Positions 6,630 to 14,684 of a stretch of DNA of 20,350 nt are shown one piece after another. This DNA is from a virus. The stretch lies in the IMG/VR virus record IMGVR_UViG_3300043783_000115, positions 1 through 20,350 of that record; one strand, written 5' to 3'. Position 1 is the first letter of the stretch, and every line of letters begins with the position of its first letter. Below the pieces are notes generated by a model. That model worked only from the letters and a program-made list of their open reading frames with translations, was not told the DNA's origin and made no database searches. The position numbers were made by a program, and so were the translations under genes.

Positions 6630-9005
6630 ATGAAGATGGATCTAAATAAGTTCAAGATCACTCATTCGGATGAGAACACCACTACTCTTCAACATCCTCG
6701 CGGCCACAAGATCACAATTGCGCACAATTCTCTTAATCCCGAGCATAAGGAAATGTTTAAGGCTATGAACGCAGCCCCTAAAGCTACAAAACTATGCGGT
6801 GGCGGATATATGGCGGATGGCGGGGTGGCGGAAAACGATAAAAATGGCATGGAATATGATCCAATGAAGGATCCTGATCTTAACCCCAATGCCAAAAAGG
6901 CACCGATCGGGGATAAAAACCCCAACACCCGGCCAAGTCCTACCCCATCGGGTATAAAGATGGCAGGCGGCGGAACTCCTCCGTCTCCAACGCCTAAGGA
7001 CGATGTTCCGGCACCAATTCCCACAAATGCCGCTCCTTTTGTTAAGGGCTTTGAATCTGGCGCAACGCCGCTAGCGGATGCTTGGAAGAACTTTAAGGCG
7101 GGATTCAGTTCCGATGAACCCCAAAAGAAGGCGGATGGCGGTGAGATGCAAGGCGGAGGAGGCGGAAATACTGGCGGCCCAGCTCCAGCTATCGCGCCTG
7201 ACCCCCTCAAACAATACTGGCCTACGCCTCAGGAAGAAGAAGCTTCAGGCTATCCTCCAGATCCAAGGCGAGCGCAGTACATAGCTGCTAAGCGCCAAGC
7301 TGCCGCATCAACCATTCAAAACCAAGCGCAAGGTGGAGAGATTAAGCAATCTAATCCTAAACTTGAACAAAGCAGGGTGCAACCGCCTATTCCAAAGCGG
7401 CACTATGCAGACGGCGGTAACGCCTCTAATATTCAAGACTCCCCAGATCAAATCGCTAGCGATGCGGCCGCCAGCGCTCCCAACAACCCGGTATCCCCAG
7501 ACAGTTCAACTCCTCAAGATTCTAGGCCTTTTGCTCAACAAATCGGAGCGCATGTAGGAAAAGCGGTAAGAGATGCGATCGCAGACACTCTAGGCGCCGC
7601 TAAAAGTATTGCAAGTCCTGTAGGCGATCTAGTAAAAGGCGGTGTTCAAGGGCTTAATGGGCAGAACACCGCGGTGCCCACTCCTGGTCTGCCGCCCTCC
7701 GCGCCGGGTCTCCCGCAAAATCCTCAATTTACGGCGGCTAATACCGTCGTTCCCACCGCACCTACCACTACCCCACCATCATCTGGTCCAAACACTGCTC
7801 AGCCTACCAGCGATGCCGCTTCAGACCCAATGCTTCAAGCCATTAATACCGAACAAGCTAATTACAAAGCCGGATTGGCTCAGCAAAAGGCCGGATTACT
7901 GAATGAAGCGGCCGCCACGGGTCAACAAGGAAAAGCAGAGGCCGCAGCACTCACTTCTACTATTGCGGGACAGCAGCAGACTGCACAAACCTACCAAGAC
8001 CATTACAGTGCACTAGAGCAAGAACGACAGAACTTCATGTCTGACATTGAGAATCAGCACATTGATCCTCAGCATTATCTGAATTCCATGGGAACTGGAT
8101 CAAAGATTGCCACGGGTATTGGCCTCATCCTTGGCGGGATGGGCGGAGGTCTTAGTCACCAAGGTAATCCGGCTTTAGATTTTCTTAACAAACAGATTGA
8201 CCGCGACATTCAGGCACAGCAGACTAATCTAGGTAAGTCAGAAAATCTTTTATCAGCTAATCTTAAGCAGTTCGGTAACTTACGCGACGCCACTGATATG
8301 ACTAGAGTCATGCAAATGGATATAGTGGGTAACCAAATGAAACAAGCCGCTGCTACTGCCATGAGTCCTCTTGCAGCGGCCAGAGCACAACAAGGTATCG
8401 GCGCTCTTCAAATGCAGTCTTCCCAGATCCTAGGCCAAATGGCCATGCGCAAAACCTTGATTCAAGGGATGACTTCACAGCAGAACATTCCTCCATCCCA
8501 AATGGTGAGGAAGATGGAATTATCCGGGCTAATGAGTCCAGAAGAAGCTAAACAAGGTATGAAAGAAGCGTCAGAAGCTTCTATGCTTAATGCTTCTAGG
8601 GATAATGCGGTGAAAGCCTTTGATAAGATAGCGGCATTACAGACTACAGGCAATTACCTGAGTAGTCCTATACAGACTAGCCAACAGATAAAGGCGCTTA
8701 AGGATCCCGTTGTGGCGGGGCTATCAAAGGAAACCGCAGGTCGGTATACTGAACAAGACTCTAAAGCGCTGGATTCTATATTCGGTAGGGTTACTAGCAA
8801 CGCTAAAACTAATGCCTTACAAAGGCAGGCTCTTCTAGACTTATATGCACAAAAGCATAATCCAGGGGCATACGCAACGCTACAGTCTAGGAACATAAAC
8901 CCCGTTACACCTCCGCCAGAGCCGCCTGCTTCCGCCGCTCAGACTCAAACACGCAATGGCATTACCTACAAGCAAGTCCCCGGGGGCTGGCAGAAGGTTA
9001 AGTAG
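6630..9005 (+). CDS. Internal virion / ejection-type protein, 791 residues
   Basis: This is a large low-complexity phage protein. The N-terminal about 55 residues form a small domain (MDLNKFKITHSDENTTTL, then HPRGHKITIAHNSL). A long disordered Pro/Ala/Gly/Asp-rich region (55-410) follows, studded with GG motifs: YMADGGVA, KMAGGGT, KKADGGEM, QAQGGEI, HYADGGN. Residues about 410-480 are coiled-coil-like (AINTEQANYKAGLAQQ, ALEQERQNF). At about 490-515 there is a glycine-rich hydrophobic segment, ATGIGLILGGMGGGL, followed by NPALDFLNKQIDRDIQAQQ and more helix. The end, NGITYKQVPGGWQKVK, is a common phage terminus. Position and size resemble T7 gene 15. The start may be ATG 6630 or ATG 6636 (MDLNKF); neither has a strong Shine-Dalgarno. 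No enzymatic motif is visible; a role in DNA ejection is inferred. Confidence 0.72.
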   Translation: MKMDLNKFKITHSDENTTTLQHPRGHKITIAHNSLNPEHKEMFKAMNAAPKATKLCGGGYMADGGVAENDKNGMEYDPMKDPDLNPNAKKAPIGDKNPNTRPSPTPSGIKMAGGGTPPSPTPKDDVPAPIPTNAAPFVKGFESGATPLADAWKNFKAGFSSDEPQKKADGGEMQGGGGGNTGGPAPAIAPDPLKQYWPTPQEEEASGYPPDPRRAQYIAAKRQAAASTIQNQAQGGEIKQSNPKLEQSRVQPPIPKRHYADGGNASNIQDSPDQIASDAAASAPNNPVSPDSSTPQDSRPFAQQIGAHVGKAVRDAIADTLGAAKSIASPVGDLVKGGVQGLNGQNTAVPTPGLPPSAPGLPQNPQFTAANTVVPTAPTTTPPSSGPNTAQPTSDAASDPMLQAINTEQANYKAGLAQQKAGLLNEAAATGQQGKAEAAALTSTIAGQQQTAQTYQDHYSALEQERQNFMSDIENQHIDPQHYLNSMGTGSKIATGIGLILGGMGGGLSHQGNPALDFLNKQIDRDIQAQQTNLGKSENLLSANLKQFGNLRDATDMTRVMQMDIVGNQMKQAAATAMSPLAAARAQQGIGALQMQSSQILGQMAMRKTLIQGMTSQQNIPPSQMVRKMELSGLMSPEEAKQGMKEASEASMLNASRDNAVKAFDKIAALQTTGNYLSSPIQTSQQIKALKDPVVAGLSKETAGRYTEQDSKALDSIFGRVTSNAKTNALQRQALLDLYAQKHNPGAYATLQSRNINPVTPPPEPPASAAQTQTRNGITYKQVPGGWQKVK
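7639..7672. repeat. 9-bp inverted repeat in the 791-residue ORF
   Basis: gcggtgttc (7639-7647) and gaacaccgc (7664-7672) are exact reverse complements with a 16-base loop. It lies in the disordered region of the protein at the last KGG motif. No T tract follows. It may be incidental. Confidence 0.45.
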
Positions 9006-9011
9006 AGTATC

Positions 9012-11813
9012 ATGGTTAATGCCCCTGATTTCATTCCAGACGCACAGTTTACTCCAGATTCGACCCCTCAAAACGGATCGGACGCCTCCTCTCCAGACTT
9101 CATTGCGGACAAAGACTTTCAGTCCGATGAAGACAAGTACGGCGGCCTTGGACAATCCGCAGCCGCATTTGCTGAGGGTGTGGGTCAGGGAGCTATCCCC
9201 GGTGCAGTAACTACCGCCGCAGAAGCGGCTTCCGGTGTTCCTAGCCAAGATATCAGGGGCAGAGAGTCGGCTCACCCATACCTAAACGCCATAGGACAAG
9301 CGACAGGGCTTGTGGGGTCAACTCTAATCCCGGGCATAGGTCAGGCAGGATTGCTTGAGCGTGCGGGCGCTGCAGCAGCCGAGGGCGTTGTATCAAAGAT
9401 AGGCTCTGCTGCAGTCAAAGGCGCCATTGAGACGGCAATCCTTGGCGGCAACGATGAACTAGCCAAAATGATTATGCAAGATCCAGGCCAAACTCAGGGT
9501 ACTGCGGCGGCCAGCATTGGCCTATCCGGTATGATTGGTCTTGTTGCAGGTCCTGCAGGTTACGGAGCAAGCCAACTATGGAAGTCTACTGTAGGTCCTA
9601 AGGCCTCTCAGTTTCTACAAGCTATAACCAATCACATGGGGGGTATCGATGGCGAAACAGCGGCCAAGGTTGCTGAGTCCCCCGCGGTGCAGGCTATTAA
9701 CAAGCTCGGCGTAGACATAGATCCAGAAGTTAAAGCGGCATTGTCTGACATACCCGAAGCCAATATGGCAGGGTCGACTCTTAATCAATCAGACGAAACC
9801 GCCTCTGGCTTGTCTTATCAGAAGTCCATGAAAGAGTTCCGTTCTAACATGAACGACTCTGTTATCGGCAGTTTAGGTAAGACACCGGAGCAGGTCGCTG
9901 CATTGCCAGATGAGCTTTCTAAATACGATTACGGCAAGCGAATTGGTAATACCCTTGCAGATGAGTATCAGAAACAAATTGATCCAATCTCCGAAGAGTT
10001 TGAGGATAAAAAAGCCAAATATGGTTCATTAGAACTTCAGCCAGATCAAAAGATTGAAGTTAGAGGCCCTAACCCCTACCAACTCCAGGGGACCTTTGAG
10101 ACTCTACCCGGTACTACCAGCAAGATTGCACAAGACATTGGCGATTTGGCGATTAAACAGGGATGGACGCAGTCTGCTGACTCTGACATCATGCGCGAAG
10201 TTAACCGAGTAATGAAAGAAGTTGGTGGTCTTAAGACTGTTAAGGATCTTGGAAGTTACATAACTCGCATTGGCGAGAACACCGCAAGCACCCTCCCCTT
10301 TGGGGCACAAACTCCTTTATCTAGAGCAGGTTCCTTGATGAAAAATGTACTTAAAGAGGCAGAGTCAAATACTGTCCTTAATGCCGTCGGGCAAAAAGAA
10401 GGAGGAGTAGCGGCAGTAGCTAAGTTTTCGGCGGCTAGAGACGCTTATAGAGCCCAGTCAGTTTTAAAAGACGCCATAGACGATAGTCTTCACGCTGGCG
10501 GCAGTACTAGCGGCTTTAGTAAATCCGTTCGTGCCATGGCGCAGACCGACGGCGAGGCTGTTCTTAACCGACTATCCGGCAAAGGTAACGCGGCATTACT
10601 GCAAACCCTTCAAGACAAATTTCCGCAAACCGCTGACCTAGTTCGCCAATGGCATATTGACAATGCACTTAATACGGCCTCCAAAGCCGCTAAGGGCGAG
10701 GACACAATATCTGCGAGTAAGCTTTTGTCCCATGTCTCCGGTATGGAACCTGAGCTTAGAAACTTCGTTTTGTCAGGAGACGCTCAAGCCAAGATTAATG
10801 CCGTCGGCACAGTGATGGATAAGATAGAGTCTATGCCTTATAACTTCAGTAACACAGCCCGAACTGCCGAACGCCTTATGGGGCACATACCGGGGTCTGC
10901 CATCGGCTCTGCGGCTATGCTCTTGGGACACGGTAGCGAACGGTTTTTAGGACTTCTGGCGGCGCCTTTAACGAAGTATTTTGGTAAAACTCTCCCAGAC
11001 GCACAGAAACTTACGATGCTTAGACTTTTGGGTTCGGGTAAGTCGGTAGAGTCTGGCGCCTTTAAATCAATGCTTAACTACATGCAAGCCGTAGTAAAAG
11101 GCGATAGCGATATAACCAAAGGTGTTAAGAACGTCTTCAAGGTCGGCGGCGCAGCGGTTGCTCAGCAAGTTTCCTCCACCAGTACTGCCTCCACAGCGGC
11201 CCTGGATAAGTCCCTTAAAAGCATGATGGTAGCTGGTAACCCTACAAACGATATGGACGGCGACCTAGGCCACTATATACCGGAGCACGCCACTGCCGTA
11301 GCGTCAGCGACCACAGCCGCGGTGCAATATGTTAATAGTCAAAGGCCGTCGGAAGCAAAGCAAAGTCCTTTAGACACTAAACCCACTCTTACATTCGCGC
11401 AAAAAGCCGCATGGCGACGTACTTTGACTATTGCAGACGAACCATTAATAGTTCTTAACAGTTTGAAAGAAGGACGACTAACACCAAAAGACGTCGTAGA
11501 TCTACGAAACACCCATCCGGGCACATATGCAGCAATATCGTCTAAATTGACTAATGAAGTCATGGACATGGCAAGTAAGGGTAAAGACGTTCCGTACAAG
11601 GTTAGACTGGGTCTTTCTATGTTCCTTGGACAGAACCTGGATAGCACGATGGCGCCCCAGTCTATTATAGCCGCTCAGCCGCAGCCCACTACGCCTCCAA
11701 TGCCCACATCAGGTACTCAAAAGCCTAAGAAAGGTACCGCAACTCTTAGCAAATTGCCGGGGCAGTACATGACCAAAAACCAAGCGCGGGAAGCGCCGAG
11801 TGAAAAAAGCTAG
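9012..11813 (+). CDS. Internal virion / ejection-type protein, 933 residues
   Basis: This is a large, mostly helical protein. The N-terminus carries two copies of PDFI(P/A)D, at residues 5-10 and 28-33, followed by SDEDKYGG. Several Ala/Gly-rich hydrophobic stretches follow (GQGAIPGAVTTAAEAASG; IGQATGLVGSTLIPGIG; ASIGLSGMIGLVAGPAG). Similar ones recur later (GSAIGSAAMLLGHGSERFLGLLAAPL). They could insert into or lie on a membrane. The C-terminal part (TIADEPLIVLNSLKEGRLTPKDV; LTNEVMDMASKGKDVPYKVRLGLSMFLGQ) is a block I recall in other uncharacterised phage proteins. Its place, after the 791-residue protein and before the fibres, is that of T7 gene 16. However, I see no lytic transglycosylase motif at its N-terminus, which T7 gp16 has. 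A channel or ejection role is inferred. The Shine-Dalgarno is weak. Confidence 0.72.
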   Translation: MVNAPDFIPDAQFTPDSTPQNGSDASSPDFIADKDFQSDEDKYGGLGQSAAAFAEGVGQGAIPGAVTTAAEAASGVPSQDIRGRESAHPYLNAIGQATGLVGSTLIPGIGQAGLLERAGAAAAEGVVSKIGSAAVKGAIETAILGGNDELAKMIMQDPGQTQGTAAASIGLSGMIGLVAGPAGYGASQLWKSTVGPKASQFLQAITNHMGGIDGETAAKVAESPAVQAINKLGVDIDPEVKAALSDIPEANMAGSTLNQSDETASGLSYQKSMKEFRSNMNDSVIGSLGKTPEQVAALPDELSKYDYGKRIGNTLADEYQKQIDPISEEFEDKKAKYGSLELQPDQKIEVRGPNPYQLQGTFETLPGTTSKIAQDIGDLAIKQGWTQSADSDIMREVNRVMKEVGGLKTVKDLGSYITRIGENTASTLPFGAQTPLSRAGSLMKNVLKEAESNTVLNAVGQKEGGVAAVAKFSAARDAYRAQSVLKDAIDDSLHAGGSTSGFSKSVRAMAQTDGEAVLNRLSGKGNAALLQTLQDKFPQTADLVRQWHIDNALNTASKAAKGEDTISASKLLSHVSGMEPELRNFVLSGDAQAKINAVGTVMDKIESMPYNFSNTARTAERLMGHIPGSAIGSAAMLLGHGSERFLGLLAAPLTKYFGKTLPDAQKLTMLRLLGSGKSVESGAFKSMLNYMQAVVKGDSDITKGVKNVFKVGGAAVAQQVSSTSTASTAALDKSLKSMMVAGNPTNDMDGDLGHYIPEHATAVASATTAAVQYVNSQRPSEAKQSPLDTKPTLTFAQKAAWRRTLTIADEPLIVLNSLKEGRLTPKDVVDLRNTHPGTYAAISSKLTNEVMDMASKGKDVPYKVRLGLSMFLGQNLDSTMAPQSIIAAQPQPTTPPMPTSGTQKPKKGTATLSKLPGQYMTKNQAREAPSEKS

Positions 11814-11870
11814 ATAATCCAACATTAGTGAGCGTACTGGGGTAATCTGCCCCTAACCTACGAGGAGTAC
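11814..11870 (+). promoter_or_regulatory. Largest gap in the + strand operon, possible control site
   Basis: This 57-base non-coding gap sits between the internal-protein and fibre modules. It holds a small GGGG/CCCC hairpin (11839-11853) without a following T run, then the Shine-Dalgarno GAGGAG at 11862-11867. I see no convincing -35/-10 promoter. Every other + strand junction is 24 bases or less, so this is the likeliest place for a control element, though nothing proves one. Confidence 0.3.
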
Positions 11871-12284
11871 TTGAGAGTGTCTGGAAGAAAAAATAATCTT
11901 AGGCTATTCCAATTAGTTACAGCCGGCTCCATGACAGGAACCGGCGTTATTACATCGCCAGTAACTTGCATCCAGTGGCTTGATAATATTGGAGTTCAAT
12001 TTAATTTTTCAGGCTCTCCTGTAGGAACCTTTCAAGTACAAGTTTCTGCGGACTATTCTCAGGACGCTCAAGGAAATGTAACTAACCCCGGCAATTGGGC
12101 AGCCGTTCCCCTTACCTACCTACTAACAGGCGCCTCCACTACGGCCACCACTGTGCCCACTTCAGTTGGAAGTCCTATCTATTTAGACTTAAATCAACTT
12201 TCAGCTCCTTGGGTTCGAGTTGTGTACACCAATGCATCTGGAACCGGAACGCTTAATGCCTTTATAACCGCGAAGCAATTGTAG
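11871..12284 (+). CDS. Small beta-sandwich protein, copy 1 of fibre cassette
   Basis: This 137-residue, largely beta-strand protein has no signal peptide. Key stretches are IQWLDNIGVQFNFSGSPVGTFQVQVSADY, a Thr/Ser-rich centre, then YLDLNQLSAPWVRVVYTNASGTGTLNAFI. It is a paralogue of the 128-residue protein at 14297-14683: both share SG..PVGTF.(V/L)Q.S.D, an NW near the centre, and WVR(V/L)VYT..SG. Each sits directly in front of a long fibre, suggesting a partner or attachment protein. Such proteins occur beside fibres in environmental phages as I recall, without a defined function. The start is ambiguous: TTG 11871 is 3 bases after GAGGAG, while GTG 11877 has a better 9-base spacing. The paralogue's N-terminus (MRQS versus MRVS) favours TTG. 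Confidence 0.75.
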   Translation: MRVSGRKNNLRLFQLVTAGSMTGTGVITSPVTCIQWLDNIGVQFNFSGSPVGTFQVQVSADYSQDAQGNVTNPGNWAAVPLTYLLTGASTTATTVPTSVGSPIYLDLNQLSAPWVRVVYTNASGTGTLNAFITAKQL

Positions 12285-12286
12285 TC

Positions 12287-14284
12287 ATGTCACTTTACGC
12301 AAGCAACAGAAATAATAGTGGCGGTGGTGTTCCGATATACCCCACTCTTGCTGACTTTCCCGCAACTGCACCTAAAGGCTCTCTAGCGGTTGCCGCCGAC
12401 TCCGGTATATTATATGAATTTAATGGGACTACCTGGGTAGCAATTGGCGGTCCCGGTTCTGTTCTGTCCGTAGGCCCCATAGATAGCGTACCGCCCTCTT
12501 CAAACGGCGCTGTAATATCTGCTGATGTTCTCATCATGCAAAGCGCCAGCGCGTCGGACCCCGGCCTGGTGAATCTCACTACACAGACCTTTGCGGGGCA
12601 AAAGACTTTCAGCACCGGGTTGACAGGTACACTAACTGGACACGCCTCTCTTGATGTCCCTTTGACTGAAGTAGGCGCCGCAAACGGTGTTGCGTCTTTG
12701 GATGGGTCTGGCAAAGTTCCTGCCTCCCAACTTCCCTCCACTGTACTAGAATACCAAGGGCTTTGGAATCCTACTACTAATACTCCCACTCTACAAGATA
12801 GTACTGGAACTAACGGGTTCGTATACCAAGTTAGTGCTGCGTTTGCAGGCCCTATTGCAGGCCTTTCTAACGCTACGATGGTTAATTTTCAAGTAGGTAA
12901 CCTAATTATATACGCAGGATCTATTAGCCAGTGGGAGCAAGCAGCGTCGCTTTCCGGTGTTACATCCGTCAACGGCTCCGTTGGAGCAGTGACAGTAAAC
13001 GCTATTAACCAATTGACCGGGGATATTACTGCGGGCCCTGCGAGTGGCTCTCAATCACAAGTATCTACTCTAGTGGCTACTACCAATTCCACACTCACTA
13101 CATTATCTGCACTAAGTTTACCGTCTAGCCAGCTTACTGGGCAAGTTTCCATAGCACACGGCGGAACTGGCCAAGCAACAGCTTCGGCTGCGTTTACCGC
13201 TTTGTCCCCAATAACGACTACTGGGGACATTATTTACAGTTCAAGCGGGACCACAAACTCTAGATTAGCTATTGGATCTACCGGTAACGTCCTCACTGTA
13301 TCCGGCGGAGTTCCTACTTGGGCCGCTCCGGCTACCGGGGGTACAGTAACTTCAGTGGGTCTGACCGTTCCATCGTTCCTAAGCGTTACTCCCGCTTCAA
13401 TTACGACCTCAGGCACATTCGCGGTATCTTTATCTGGAACTGCATTACCCAACACCAGTGGTGGGACAGGGCAAGTAAATGCGTGGAACGCGCAGGGGGT
13501 TATCTATGCTTCTAACACCTCTACACTAGCTAGTACAGCGGTAGGAACTTCTGGATATACTTTCCAAAGTCAAGGGGCAGGGAGTGCCCCACATTTTGCC
13601 CAATTTGTTGCAGTGGCCAATGGCGGAACAGGCGTAGGTACGGCTGCTGCTGCTTATAATGCTTTGTCCCCCATGACCACTACGGGAGACATAGAGTACG
13701 AGTCTGGAACAAACACGGCATCCAGGCTTGCAATAGGAACTACAGGACAGGTTCTGACAGTATCTGGGGGAATACCCGTTTGGGCGGCGAGTGGAAGCGC
13801 CACTACCGCTAATAGCTACTCAGGTTATCACAATAATAACGCTGCGTGGTCACAAACTGCAACGTCGTATGGGGCTATGACCTCAACCGGCGCCACTCCT
13901 ACGCTTACTAAAACCTTTGGATCGGGCATTACCGTAACTACAGCTGGCAGCAACGCCCCTGGCATTACGTTTACTCCTACGACAACCACAGCGACTTACT
14001 TAATTTCAGCAAAGATATTTGCTCAGACTTCTGCGTCAAGTGTCGTAGGTAACTATAGACTAACTGATGGAACTAATATAGTTGACTATGCCCAGATATA
14101 TTCAGGAAGCGCGGGAGCATTAGACTGTGTAACTTTAACCGGGGTATACACGCCCGGAGTCACTAGCGCGGTGAGCTTAACAGTAGCGGCAGCGGTGTCT
14201 GGCACTACCGGAACGTGTTTTATAGAGCCCTCCGGGACGCTAACGCCTTCTATTACATGGACTATTGTCCAAATTGCCGTTTAA
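12287..14284 (+). CDS. Long tail fibre with GGTG repeats and C1q-like tip
   Basis: This is a 665-residue trimeric-fibre-type protein. The N-terminal 70 residues (YPTLADFPATAPKGSLAVA, LYEFNGTTWVAIGGPG) are a small adapter-like unit. The shaft follows, with FAGQKTFSTG, VASLDGSGKVPASQLPS and SVNGSVGAVTVNAINQLTGD, motifs common in phage fibres. It then carries two copies of a roughly 60-residue GGTG module (residues about 287-347 and 441-500). Each runs from GGTG through AL(S)PxTTxGD and RLAIGxTG to VLTVSGGxPxWA. The C-terminal 130 residues (ITFTPTTTTATYLISAKIF, then TLTPSITWTIVQIAV) look like a C1q/TNF-type jelly roll, a usual receptor-binding tip. There is no clear Shine-Dalgarno; the start lies 2 bases after the previous stop. 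A receptor-binding role is well supported; the receptor is unknown. Confidence 0.88.
   Translation: MSLYASNRNNSGGGVPIYPTLADFPATAPKGSLAVAADSGILYEFNGTTWVAIGGPGSVLSVGPIDSVPPSSNGAVISADVLIMQSASASDPGLVNLTTQTFAGQKTFSTGLTGTLTGHASLDVPLTEVGAANGVASLDGSGKVPASQLPSTVLEYQGLWNPTTNTPTLQDSTGTNGFVYQVSAAFAGPIAGLSNATMVNFQVGNLIIYAGSISQWEQAASLSGVTSVNGSVGAVTVNAINQLTGDITAGPASGSQSQVSTLVATTNSTLTTLSALSLPSSQLTGQVSIAHGGTGQATASAAFTALSPITTTGDIIYSSSGTTNSRLAIGSTGNVLTVSGGVPTWAAPATGGTVTSVGLTVPSFLSVTPASITTSGTFAVSLSGTALPNTSGGTGQVNAWNAQGVIYASNTSTLASTAVGTSGYTFQSQGAGSAPHFAQFVAVANGGTGVGTAAAAYNALSPMTTTGDIEYESGTNTASRLAIGTTGQVLTVSGGIPVWAASGSATTANSYSGYHNNNAAWSQTATSYGAMTSTGATPTLTKTFGSGITVTTAGSNAPGITFTPTTTTATYLISAKIFAQTSASSVVGNYRLTDGTNIVDYAQIYSGSAGALDCVTLTGVYTPGVTSAVSLTVAAAVSGTTGTCFIEPSGTLTPSITWTIVQIAV
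13145..13330 (+). repeat. Fibre GGTG module, copy A
   Basis: The encoded unit starts VSIAHGGTGQ, passes ALSPITTTGDIIY and RLAIGSTGNVLTV, and ends PTWAAP. It is similar to copies B and C at the protein level but diverged at the DNA level. It is followed by GGTVTSVGL, which also recurs at 14829-14858 and (as GGTVTSVSV) near 15270. Confidence 0.8.
13607..13789 (+). repeat. Fibre GGTG module, copy B
   Basis: This is the second module in the same fibre: VAVANGGTGVGT, ALSPMTTTGDIEY, RLAIGTTGQVLTV, PVWAA. It joins directly to the C-terminal tip domain. Confidence 0.8.
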
Positions 14285-14296
14285 AGGATTGAAATT

Positions 14297-14683
14297 ATGA
14301 GACAGAGTAGTATAGCGTTAAAGATTGGTGGAGTTTCGATGGTAGGAACTAGTATGACAACTAGTTTTATCTCAGACCCACAAAACTTAGTTAGTATCTA
14401 CGCCTATTCTATCCAAGTAGTTTGGTCTGGGGGCGCGGCACCGGTTGGAACTTTCAGTTTGCAAGGTAGCGATGATCCAGGAGATATCGGTAGCGGACAG
14501 GCAGTATCGCTTCCAGTGAACTGGACTAACATCACTAGCTCCCCCCAAGCCATAAGTGGAACCCCAGGAAGCATCTTATACGATGTCGTGGAGTGCTCTT
14601 ACCGCTGGGTTCGCCTAGTGTACACGGCTGTTTCAGGCTCGGCTACTGTCACTGCAGCTACTATTAATGTAAAGGGAGTGTAA
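14297..14683 (+). CDS. Small beta-sandwich protein, copy 2 of fibre cassette
   Basis: This 128-residue beta-rich protein is paralogous to the one at 11871-12284. Shared landmarks are VWSGGAAPVGTFSLQGSDD, then NWTNI, and YRWVRLVYTAVSGSATVTAA. The N-terminal half (SIALKIGGVSMVGTSMTT) differs more. AAGGA at 14284-14288 lies 8 bases before the ATG. The gene starts 12 bases after the first fibre and ends 1 base before the second. It is inferred to pair with the second fibre as its paralogue pairs with the first, perhaps as a fibre-anchoring or capping subunit. A decoration protein is an alternative. No enzymatic motif is visible. Confidence 0.78.
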   Translation: MRQSSIALKIGGVSMVGTSMTTSFISDPQNLVSIYAYSIQVVWSGGAAPVGTFSLQGSDDPGDIGSGQAVSLPVNWTNITSSPQAISGTPGSILYDVVECSYRWVRLVYTAVSGSATVTAATINVKGV

Positions 14684-14684
14684 T

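Noticed and set aside
6689-7210. 173-codon - strand open frame opposite the 791-residue protein
   Set aside because: Its Pro/Gly/Ser-rich product mirrors the low-complexity + strand gene, and no - strand operon exists in this region.
11839-11853. GGGG/CCCC hairpin as an intrinsic terminator
   Set aside because: The stem is only 4 bp plus a wobble pair and has no T run; it is not a convincing terminator.
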